A stretch of 6,256 nt of DNA, from the NCBI GenBank assembly GCA_947458895.1, contig CANHBY010000092.1, positions 1 to 6,256 on the forward strand. The letters run 5' to 3'. The translations under genes were made by a program, and so were the position numbers. Every line of letters starts with the position of its first letter. Positions within the stretch are counted from its first letter, which is position 1. This document shows, piece after piece, positions 1-5,371 of the stretch. The notes beneath the pieces were generated by a model that searched no databases, was not told the origin of the DNA, and saw only the letters and a program-made list of their open reading frames with translations. The DNA is from Burkholderiales bacterium (GTDB taxonomy: Bacteria > Pseudomonadota > Gammaproteobacteria > Burkholderiales > Burkholderiaceae_C).

Positions 1-330
1 ATTGAAACCGTGTGCGAACGCCAGCGATGCGCCCTGCTTGATATGCGGTTCCACATCGTTCTTGTAGACACTGGCGATCTGCTCATCGGGCAGCAAAATC
101 ATGACCACGTCAGCCGACTTCACCGCTTCAGCAATTTCAGCGACTCGCAGCCCAGCCTTCTCAGCCTTGGCCCAGGACGCGCCACCACGACGCAAACCCA
201 CCGTGACACGAACGCCGCTGTCGTTCAAATTCTGTGCATGCGCATGACCTTGCGAACCATAGCCAAGGATGGTTACGTTCTTGCCCTTGATCAGGCTCAG
301 GTCGGCGTCTTTATCGTAATAAACCTTCAT
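1..330 (-). CDS. ilvC: Ketol-acid reductoisomerase, N-terminal part (cut by window edge)
   Basis: This is the first 110 codons of a gene that continues past the left edge. The enzyme isomerises and reduces 2-acetolactate and 2-aceto-2-hydroxybutyrate with NADPH and Mg2+, the step after acetohydroxyacid synthase in valine, leucine and isoleucine synthesis in the cytoplasm. The start [17 protein letters not shown] is typical of the family. A Rossmann dinucleotide motif GYGSQG lies at residues 23-28, followed by HAHAQNL. The loop after the second strand, [12 protein letters not shown] (45-56), is short and keeps arginines 47-48 and Ser52, as in short-form NADPH-dependent enzymes. AHGFN at 106-110 contains the conserved histidine of the active-site region. 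The ATG at 330 is preceded by GGAG with a 5-base spacer. Only 34 bases separate it from the ilvH stop and no promoter is apparent there, so it is most likely transcribed with ilvBH. Identity is secure. Confidence 0.97.
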   Translation of the reverse strand, partial: MKVYYDKDADLSLIKGKNVTILGYGSQGHAHAQNLNDSGVRVTVGLRRGGASWAKAEKAGLRVAEIAEAVKSADVVMILLPDEQIASVYKNDVEPHIKQGASLAFAHGFN

Positions 331-364
331 CTTCTCTCCAGTTTCAAACAGTTGTCTAGCCTAC

Positions 365-856
365 TCAAACACGCAAAATGCGCTCACCCCGGCCGATGCC
401 GCTGGTACCCGTGCGAACGGTCTCCAGGATAGCGGCACGGTCAATTGCCTCAATGAAAGCGTCCAGCTTTGATGCATCACCCGTCAATTCGATGGTGTAG
501 CTTTTCTCCGTGACGTCAATGATGCGCCCCCGGAAAATATCGGCCAGGCGCTTCATTTCCTCACGCTCCTTACCAACAGCCCTCACCTTCATCAGCATGA
601 GTTCTCTCTCGGTAAAGGCAGCCTCGGTCAAATCAACCACCTTCACGACTTCGATCAGCCTGTTCAGGTGCTTGGTGATTTGCTCAATGACATCGTCAGA
701 GCCACGGGTCACGATAGTCATCCGAGAAAGAGAAGCGTCTTCTGTCGGGGCGACGGTCAAGCTCTCGATGTTATAGCCTCGCGCAGAAAACAACCCCACC
801 ACGCGAGACAGTGCCCCCGGCTCATTTTCGAGGAGCAGTGCAATGATATGTTTCAT
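365..856 (-). CDS. ilvH: Acetohydroxyacid synthase small (regulatory) subunit
   Basis: The product is 163 residues, the normal length for IlvH/IlvN of this type. It binds the IlvB catalytic subunit, raises its activity and confers feedback inhibition by valine. An N-terminal ACT domain covers about residues 3-76 (HIIALLLENEPGALSRVVGL, then GYNIESLTVAPTED), and a C-terminal small-subunit domain covers about 85-160 (RGRIIDVTEKSYTIELTG). Asn11, Gly14 and Asn29, which correspond to valine-site residues studied in E. coli IlvH, are all present, so valine inhibition is expected. I chose the ATG at 856 because MKHII is the family's usual N-terminus. An in-frame TTG at 886 would add ten residues unlike the family. 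The ribosome site for the ATG is weak (GAAG about 8 bases upstream). The gene lies 72 bases after ilvB and 34 bases before ilvC in one minus-strand operon. Confidence 0.97.
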   Translation of the reverse strand: MKHIIALLLENEPGALSRVVGLFSARGYNIESLTVAPTEDASLSRMTIVTRGSDDVIEQITKHLNRLIEVVKVVDLTEAAFTERELMLMKVRAVGKEREEMKRLADIFRGRIIDVTEKSYTIELTGDASKLDAFIEAIDRAAILETVRTGTSGIGRGERILRV

Positions 857-928
857 ATAGATGGCTTCGATAGATAAAGGAGGCAAGGCAAAACGACTCT
901 GAGGCGAGCCGCCGAAAGCGCAGCGCGC
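857..928 (-). other. ilvB-ilvH intercistronic spacer with small hairpin and anti-SD-like tract
   Basis: These 72 bases separate the ilvB stop from the ilvH start. A short GC-rich hairpin, GGCG-GCT-CGCC as read in the mRNA (903-913), lies just after the ilvB stop and has no following T-run, so it is not an intrinsic terminator. The mRNA also contains CCTCCTTT (877-884), which resembles the 3' end of 16S rRNA instead of a ribosome binding site. No promoter is obvious. The spacer is longer than the other gaps in the operon, and its role, if any, is unknown. Confidence 0.4.
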
Positions 929-2722
929 CTATAAGTCCTCCGACCCAAGTAGCATTTCAGAAATGCCCTTGCCTGCTTTCACCATCGGCCAGACGTTCTC
1001 AGTCGGGTCCGTACGAATGTCCAGGAACACCGTCCTGTCCTTCAAGCGAATGGCTTCGCGCAACGCGCCCTCTACATCGGCTGGATTTTCAATCTTCAGC
1101 CCAACGTGACCGTAGGCTTCAGCCAACTTCACGAAATCCGGCAACGCATCCATGTAGCTGTGCGCATAACGGCCACCGTAATCAAGCTGCTGCCACTGCC
1201 GCACCATGCCGAGGTAACGATTATTCAAAGAAATAACCTTGACCGGTGTGTTGTACTGAAGGCAGGTCGACAACTCCTGAATACACATCTGGATCGAACC
1301 CTCACCTGTCACGCAAAACACGTCCGAGTCGGGCTTGGCGAGCTTGATCCCCATGGCGTAGGGCAAACCAACGCCCATCGTGCCAAGGCCACCTGAATTA
1401 ATCCAACGACGAGGATTGTCAAACCGATAGTACTGAGCCGCCCACATCTGGTGCTGCCCCACATCTGAAGTGATGTAAGCATCAGAGTCACGAGTCAACT
1501 CCCAGAGCTTCTCGATCACGAACTGAGGCTTGATGACGTCCTGGCTGTTCTTGTAAGACAAGCAGTCCTTCTGACGCCATTCCGAAATCTGCTGCCACCA
1601 CACTGGTAATGGACCCTTCGCCTGCGCAGGCAGACTGTCTTTGAGTTCTTTGAGCTGCGAAATCAGTTCCTGCAGCACATCTTTGACATCACCCACAATC
1701 GGAACATCAACCTTGACACGCTTCGAGATTGACGAAGGATCAATGTCAATGTGAATGATCTTTCGCTGAACCGAAGCAAAATGTTTGGGGTTCCCAATGA
1801 CACGGTCATCGAAACGCGCACCCACCGCGAGCAACACATCACTGTGCTGCATGCTCATGTTGGCCTCATAGGTGCCGTGCATGCCCAACATGCCAAGAAA
1901 TTTCGGATCTGATGCCGGAAAAGCACCCAAACCCATCAGCGTACTGGTGCAGGGATAACCCAGCAAATTCACCAACTCGCGCAACTCCGCGGATGCCTGC
2001 CCGAGGATGACACCACCACCAGTATAAATATAGGGCCGCTGGGCCGACAGCAACAGTTGGACAGCCTTGCGAATCTGGCCGCCATGCCCCTTTTTGACGG
2101 GGCTGTATGAGCGCATTTCAACCGATGCTGGGTATACAAAGGCCGTCTGTGCAAGAGACACATCCTTAGGGATGTCAACCACCACAGGCCCAGGACGTCC
2201 GGTTCGAGCAATATGAAAAGCCTTCTTGAGCGTGCTCGCTAGGTCGCGCACATCCTTGACCAGGAAGTTATGCTTCACGATCGGCCGCGTGATACCCACG
2301 GTATCGCACTCCTGGAACGCATCAAGCCCGATGGCCGGCGTTGGAACCTGACCAGTCAGGATCACCATCGGGATGGAATCCATGTAGGCCGTCGCGATAC
2401 CTGTAATCGCATTGGTCACACCTGGACCAGAGGTCACCAGTGCCACACCGACCTCCCCGGAAGCACGAGCATATCCATCAGCAGCATGAACAGCGGCTTG
2501 TTCATGCCGAACGAGAACGTGCTGGATGCTGTCCTGCTTGTAAAGCGCGTCGTAAATGTAGAGTACGGCTCCACCGGGGTAACCCCAGAGATACTTCACG
2601 CCCTCTTGCTGGAGGCAGCGAATGAGAATTTCGGAGCCATTTGGCTCCTGGGAGGTAGAGGAAGAGAGGGAGGGAATCGATGGCGAAGAGGCGCCCTTAA
2701 GATCCGCAGCAGACATGTTCAT
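929..2722 (-). CDS. ilvB: Acetohydroxyacid (acetolactate) synthase large, catalytic subunit
   Basis: The product is 597 residues, within the family range. It condenses pyruvate with pyruvate or 2-oxobutyrate using thiamine diphosphate (ThDP), Mg2+ and FAD, the first committed step of branched-chain amino acid synthesis. Residues 1-27 are a Ser/Pro-rich extension before the conserved core. The N-terminal ThDP domain (about 28-195) has GYPGGAV at 48-54 and the catalytic glutamate Glu74 in RHEQAAVHAADGYAR. The central FAD-binding domain (about 215-350) has GARFDDRVIGN at 301-311. The C-terminal ThDP domain (about 400-570) has GGLGTMGVGLP at 444-454 and the metal/ThDP motif from GEGS (473-476) to NN (500-501). 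This motif has Glu where GDG is the textbook form. The RYLGMVRQWQ segment (502-511) resembles E. coli IlvI. The ATG at 2722 has AAAGG with a 6-base spacer. An ATG two codons later is possible but less well placed. Confidence 0.97.
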   Translation of the reverse strand: MNMSAADLKGASSPSIPSLSSSTSQEPNGSEILIRCLQQEGVKYLWGYPGGAVLYIYDALYKQDSIQHVLVRHEQAAVHAADGYARASGEVGVALVTSGPGVTNAITGIATAYMDSIPMVILTGQVPTPAIGLDAFQECDTVGITRPIVKHNFLVKDVRDLASTLKKAFHIARTGRPGPVVVDIPKDVSLAQTAFVYPASVEMRSYSPVKKGHGGQIRKAVQLLLSAQRPYIYTGGGVILGQASAELRELVNLLGYPCTSTLMGLGAFPASDPKFLGMLGMHGTYEANMSMQHSDVLLAVGARFDDRVIGNPKHFASVQRKIIHIDIDPSSISKRVKVDVPIVGDVKDVLQELISQLKELKDSLPAQAKGPLPVWWQQISEWRQKDCLSYKNSQDVIKPQFVIEKLWELTRDSDAYITSDVGQHQMWAAQYYRFDNPRRWINSGGLGTMGVGLPYAMGIKLAKPDSDVFCVTGEGSIQMCIQELSTCLQYNTPVKVISLNNRYLGMVRQWQQLDYGGRYAHSYMDALPDFVKLAEAYGHVGLKIENPADVEGALREAIRLKDRTVFLDIRTDPTENVWPMVKAGKGISEMLLGSEDL

Positions 2723-2860
2723 TTAGAACCTTTGTGAATTTCTCTAACGAAAAACCATTGGTGCGCCTACCCTCGCTCTTGTGAAGCGGGTTTGGCGCCT
2801 GCGCGGCCAAAAAACACGAGGCTAGTGATCTACCTGTGTTTGTGACCAACTGTTGTGCAA
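2723..2860 (-). promoter_or_regulatory. Long ilvBHC mRNA leader with alternative hairpins (candidate attenuator or riboregulator)
   Basis: If transcription starts about 7 bases after the proposed -10 box, the leader is about 138 nt. Read in the mRNA, hairpin A pairs TTTGGC (2811-2806) with GCCAAA (2796-2791) around a 9-base loop. Hairpin B pairs GCGCC (2798-2794) with GGCGC (2767-2763). Inside B, CCCGCT (2790-2785) pairs with AGCGaGG (2777-2771) with one bulged A, closing a 7-base loop. A and B share 2794-2796, so only one can form. Five T residues (2754-2750) follow B after 8 bases, too far for a classic terminator. I find no short leader peptide rich in Ile, Leu or Val codons. The fold was found by eye and the regulatory role is inference. 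Confidence 0.35.
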
Positions 2861-2866
2861 GCTGAA

Positions 2867-2875
2867 ATTATGACA
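2867..2875 (-). promoter_or_regulatory. Candidate extended -10 promoter for ilvBHC
   Basis: On the minus strand the sequence reads TGTCATAAT: a -10 hexamer CATAAT (five of six matches to TATAAT) preceded by TGn, the extended -10 motif of sigma-70 promoters. No good -35 hexamer lies 16-18 bases upstream, which fits an extended -10 or activator-dependent promoter. The predicted start is near 2860. It faces away from a similar candidate promoter for the sigma-factor operon. Confidence 0.45.
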
Positions 2876-2891
2876 TCGATTGATATGCTTG

Positions 2892-2917
2892 GCTGCCTGT
2901 GGTGGCATCAGGGCAGC
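2892..2917. repeat. Inverted repeat GCTGCC/GGCAGC, candidate operator
   Basis: GCTGCC (2892-2897) and GGCAGC (2912-2917) form perfect 6-base arms around a 14-base spacer. The spacer begins TG and ends CAG, so the symmetry extends with a one-base slip. The centre lies about 44 bases upstream of the predicted ilvB start, where an activator contacting RNA polymerase often binds. The binding protein is unknown, and chance symmetry in GC-rich DNA is possible. Confidence 0.3.
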
Positions 2918-2946
2918 ACACGGGCGCAGACACGCATAGGCACGCG

Positions 2947-2980
2947 GTCGGGGTGGGCGAGTGAAAAGTCGGGGGCCGAC
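2947..2980. repeat. GTCGGGG direct repeat with GTCGG/CCGAC inverted repeat upstream of the sigma promoter
   Basis: GTCGGGG occurs at 2947-2953 and again at 2968-2974, exactly 21 bases apart, or two helical turns. The second copy is also the left arm of an inverted repeat, GTCGG-GGG-CCGAC (2968-2980). This is flanked by a further pair, GGGCGA (2955-2960) and TCGCCC (2982-2987). The block ends close to where a -35 box would lie for the -10 element at 3005-3010, so it could bind an activator or repressor of the sigma-factor operon. That role is inferred. Confidence 0.33.
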
Positions 2981-3001
2981 ATCGCCCGAGGCTCACAGCG
3001 G

Positions 3002-3010
3002 TGCCATAAT
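3002..3010 (+). promoter_or_regulatory. Candidate extended -10 promoter for the sigma-factor operon
   Basis: TGCCATAAT combines the TGn extension with CATAAT, matching TATAAT at five of six positions. No recognisable -35 hexamer is seen 17 bases upstream (TCGCCC). The predicted start is near 3017, giving a leader of about 37 nt. It looks like a housekeeping sigma-70 promoter, not an ECF promoter, so autoregulation by the encoded sigma factor is not evident. Confidence 0.45.
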
Positions 3011-3053
3011 TTGACGCTATTTCTCGACGCTCCTGCCTGAAAGTGTTCGCCTC

Positions 3054-3620
3054 TTGGCCACTGAAAAAGAACTCTCCGACTTCCTGAAAAGCGTCGAAAA
3101 GCGTGCCTTCAAACGCACCGCCTTTGCCGTGCGAGATGACGACTCTGCACTGGATATCGTTCAGGACACCATGATCAAACTGTGTCAGTCGTATGGAGAC
3201 CGGCCTGCGGCTGAGCTGCCACTGCTATTCCACAAAATTCTGTCGACGACCACCATGGACTGGTTCCGGCGGAAAAAAGTGCGCCAGTCAATGTTCATGA
3301 ACTTCAGCGATCTAGCGGGAAGCAATCCAGATAGTGATTTCGACATACTTGAAACTCTCGAGGACCTGACCGCATCTCACGCCACTGAAAGCGCTGCAGA
3401 CGCCACATCCCGGGAGCAAATACTGCAATTGATCGAGGCGAAGATAAAAGACTTGCCCGATCGTCAACGGGAAGCGTTCCTACTGCGTTACTGGGAAGAA
3501 TTAGATGTTGCTGAGACCGCCTTTGCCATGGGCTGCTCTGAAGGAAGTGTCAAAACCCACTGCTCTAGAGCTGTGAGGGCATTGGCAAAAAGCTTAGGGC
3601 AACTGGGGCTGAAATGGTGA
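3054..3620 (+). CDS. ECF-like RNA polymerase sigma factor (sigma-70 family)
   Basis: The product is 188 residues and has the two-domain layout of extracytoplasmic-function sigma factors. Region 2 is about residues 10-80 (SALDIVQDTMIKL at 31-43, DWFRRKKVR at 69-77). An acidic linker follows at about 85-125. Region 4 is about 126-182, with LPDRQREAFLLRYWEELDVA (134-153) and the helix-turn-helix end CSEGSVKTHCSRAVRALAKS (161-180). It would direct core RNA polymerase to a set of promoters that cannot be named from sequence. The start is a TTG: a stop codon lies in frame at 3012-3014 with no ATG or GTG after it, and the protein begins ATEKELSDFLKSVEKRAFKR, which matches my recollection of Comamonadaceae homologues. 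The ribosome site is weak. The gene is followed after 7 bases by DUF3619, a possible membrane partner. No zinc-binding anti-sigma gene is adjacent. The family call is secure; the stimulus is unknown. Confidence 0.9.
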   Translation: MATEKELSDFLKSVEKRAFKRTAFAVRDDDSALDIVQDTMIKLCQSYGDRPAAELPLLFHKILSTTTMDWFRRKKVRQSMFMNFSDLAGSNPDSDFDILETLEDLTASHATESAADATSREQILQLIEAKIKDLPDRQREAFLLRYWEELDVAETAFAMGCSEGSVKTHCSRAVRALAKSLGQLGLKW

Positions 3621-3627
3621 GGCTGTG

Positions 3628-4062
3628 ATGAATAAAACTCAACTTTCTGTCGAAACCTTGGAGGCTCGTTTAGCACTGAAGCTAACCAGCGAGCTCTCTC
3701 GAGAAAATCACATGTTGCCGCACGATATCGCGGAGCGGCTCCGGGTCGCTCGTCAGGGCGCGATTCGCCTTCGGCGTCCAGAACCAGTGCATAAACCTGC
3801 TGTTTCCGACGCGTGGCAGCCATCCGGCGCAACCTCGGCCGGCCTCCAGACTGATCCCTCGGAGTCTTCGCATTCACGCTGGATGACACTCGTTTTGACG
3901 CTGGCGCTAATCGCCGGGATTTTCTACATTCAGCACGTTAACCTTCAGTCTCAGGTCTTGGCTGCCGCTGATGTCGATGTGGAGTTACTCGCCGACGACC
4001 TGCCCCCGGACGCTTACATTGATGCTGGCTTTCTTGAATTCCTCAAACACTCGCCCGAGTGA
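3628..4062 (+). CDS. DUF3619 family single-pass membrane protein, possible anti-sigma factor
   Basis: The product is 144 residues. The N-terminal part has the family-like segment LPHDIAERLRVARQGAIRLR (30-49), a variable Ser/Pro-containing linker (about 50-84), one hydrophobic membrane helix (about 86-104, MTLVLTLALIAGIFYIQHV), and an acidic C-terminus with the conserved-looking LLADDLPPDAYIDAGFLEFL (120-139). Positive charges before the helix and negative charges after it predict N-in, C-out topology. I chose ATG at 3628, with AGG five bases upstream. The GTG just before it at 3625 is also possible. Its place directly after the sigma gene and its topology suggest it holds the sigma factor at the membrane. 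However, no HxxxCxxC zinc anti-sigma motif is present and the family has no function that I know of. Family assignment is from memory of related sequences. Confidence 0.8.
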   Translation: MNKTQLSVETLEARLALKLTSELSRENHMLPHDIAERLRVARQGAIRLRRPEPVHKPAVSDAWQPSGATSAGLQTDPSESSHSRWMTLVLTLALIAGIFYIQHVNLQSQVLAAADVDVELLADDLPPDAYIDAGFLEFLKHSPE

Positions 4063-4074
4063 GGGTGGCAAACA

Positions 4075-4833
4075 ATGAGAACCTTTGCCAGAATTACCCT
4101 GATGGGATTTGTGGTGCTTGCTGCCGCCTTGATGCCCTTTCGTTATTCATCGGCTCAACACACTCCCAACAGCACCCTCTCGAAAGAGGAAGGCTTGCCA
4201 TGGCGGAAACTGCATGCTCAGCAGCGTTCGGCGCTCGGGCCGCTTCAGGCTCAATGGGTTGATTTCTCTGCCAACACCAAAGAAAAGTGGTTGGCCGTGG
4301 CCCAACGAATGGAATCCATGCGGCCCAGTGATCGCCAACGGATCCAGTCTCGGATGACACAGTGGGCGAGCCTAAGCCCCCAAGAGCGTGGGCAAACACG
4401 TTTACAGTTCAACGAAGCACGCCGAGTTGCGGCAACAACTCGTGCGGAGCAATGGAAGCGCTACAACGAACTGTCAGACGCTGATCGTCAGCAATTGGCT
4501 TCGATTGCCGCGCCTGCCAGTCCCACGGAGCCAATTGCTGCAGTTCGTCATTCGAAACCATCGTTCTTGATCGGGGAACCTCGTACGCCTGGCAAGGTAA
4601 ACACAACGCCTGCCTCCACTTCAGGGCCTGTTAAAGTATTAACTCCAGCTGTTGTTCAGGCTCGCGCTGGAGCCACCACCACGCTCATTTCCACCCCGCC
4701 CTCACCACCCGCACACCAACCTGCTGGACAGCCTAAAATCGGTCTTGCCCTGAACCCAAAAGCCCCGGCTCGGGGTGGGCAACAAGGGCGCTCAGAGCCA
4801 CCGGGCAACAGCAATCTCCCCTCGCCCCCATGA
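4075..4833 (+). CDS. DUF3106 family exported protein with proline-rich tail
   Basis: The product is 252 residues. Residues 1-27 form a signal peptide (basic MRTFAR, hydrophobic ITLMGFVVLAAALM, cleavage probably after SSA27). The DUF3106 region (about 42-142) is predicted helical with recurring Trp and Arg patterns: LPWRKLHAQQRSALGPLQAQ, KEKWLAVAQRMESMRPSDRQ, MTQWASLSPQERGQTRLQF, and QWKRYNELSDADRQQLA. These resemble degenerate repeats, loosely like helical periplasmic sensors such as CpxP, but that comparison is only suggestive. From about 146 to the end the protein is low-complexity, rich in Pro, Ala, Ser, Thr and Gly, which could span the periplasm or cell wall. The ATG at 4075 lies 12 bases after DUF3619, with GGTGG upstream. 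The stop overlaps the RDD start (ATGA). Function unknown. Confidence 0.82.
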   Translation: MRTFARITLMGFVVLAAALMPFRYSSAQHTPNSTLSKEEGLPWRKLHAQQRSALGPLQAQWVDFSANTKEKWLAVAQRMESMRPSDRQRIQSRMTQWASLSPQERGQTRLQFNEARRVAATTRAEQWKRYNELSDADRQQLASIAAPASPTEPIAAVRHSKPSFLIGEPRTPGKVNTTPASTSGPVKVLTPAVVQARAGATTTLISTPPSPPAHQPAGQPKIGLALNPKAPARGGQQGRSEPPGNSNLPSPP

Positions 4834-5363
4834 ATGTGAGCCCCTCTATGAGCGTCACTCATGCGCCCAAGCTGTGGCGCAGATTGGCATGCGGCCTTTA
4901 CGAAATCGTCGTGTTATTCGGTGTCGGGCTCATCCCGGGTGCTGCTGGTGCGCTGTTTGTAAAGTTCAGTAATCAAACCCACCCGCTACAGGGTCAGACT
5001 TCGCTGCGCATTTTTGCATTTGTGATTTTTGGCATTTACTTCATTTGGTGCTGGTCAAAAAAGGGCCAAACGCTGCCAATGCAGACATGGCACATCAGGG
5101 TGTTGACCTCGAGTGGCGCGCCACTTTCGCAACGGCGCGCTCTTCTTCGTTATTTACTCAGCTGGATGTGGATCGCGCCAGCGGTGGCAGTCTCCTGGCT
5201 AGCGGGGTGGTCAGGCGCAGCGGTATTGGGGTCGATTTTGGTAGGAAGCTTGGTTTATGCAGGGCTAGCCCTTTTGCATCCTCAGCAACAGTTCTGGCAC
5301 GATGAATGGAGTGGTACACGGCTGGTCACGTTCTACCCGACGAAATTGGAGAAGCGAGCTTAA
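4830..5363 (+). CDS. RDD family inner-membrane protein
   Basis: The product is 177 residues with about four membrane helices, roughly 22-45, 60-76, 108-126 and 128-149. Family marks are RRLACGLYE (17-25), KKGQTLPMQTWHIRVL (77-92) after the second helix, and the C-terminal HDEWSGTRLV (157-166). In the first motif the Asp that gives the family its name appears as Glu25. RDD proteins are widespread but mostly uncharacterised; some are linked to ion transport, so a transport role here is only a guess. The start at 4830 shares ATGA with the DUF3106 stop, which suggests translational coupling and explains the absence of a clear ribosome site. A second ATG at 4848 is possible and would remove six residues. 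The dgkA start follows 8 bases after the stop. Confidence 0.88.
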   Translation: MNVSPSMSVTHAPKLWRRLACGLYEIVVLFGVGLIPGAAGALFVKFSNQTHPLQGQTSLRIFAFVIFGIYFIWCWSKKGQTLPMQTWHIRVLTSSGAPLSQRRALLRYLLSWMWIAPAVAVSWLAGWSGAAVLGSILVGSLVYAGLALLHPQQQFWHDEWSGTRLVTFYPTKLEKRA

Positions 5364-5371
5364 ATCCATCG

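Noticed and set aside
877..884. AAAGGAGG on the plus strand, a perfect ribosome binding site sequence
   Set aside because: No ATG, GTG or TTG follows at a usable distance on the plus strand, and the stretch lies between ilvB and ilvH, antisense to their mRNA.
2270..2737. 155-codon plus-strand frame opposite ilvB
   Set aside because: It is a shadow of the well-supported ilvB gene on the other strand and has no domain features.
2723..2860. Leader peptide attenuator for ilvBHC
   Set aside because: The short frames present, such as ATG-TCA-TAA and a GTG-initiated 16-codon frame, have no run of Ile, Leu or Val codons.
2855..3040. Plus-strand 61-codon frame across the divergent intergenic region
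   Set aside because: It overlaps both candidate promoters and the repeats, has no good ribosome site, and its protein shows no recognisable pattern.
3488..3889. 133-codon minus-strand frame opposite the sigma factor and DUF3619
   Set aside because: It crosses the junction of two convincing plus-strand genes, and its composition reads as an antisense artefact.
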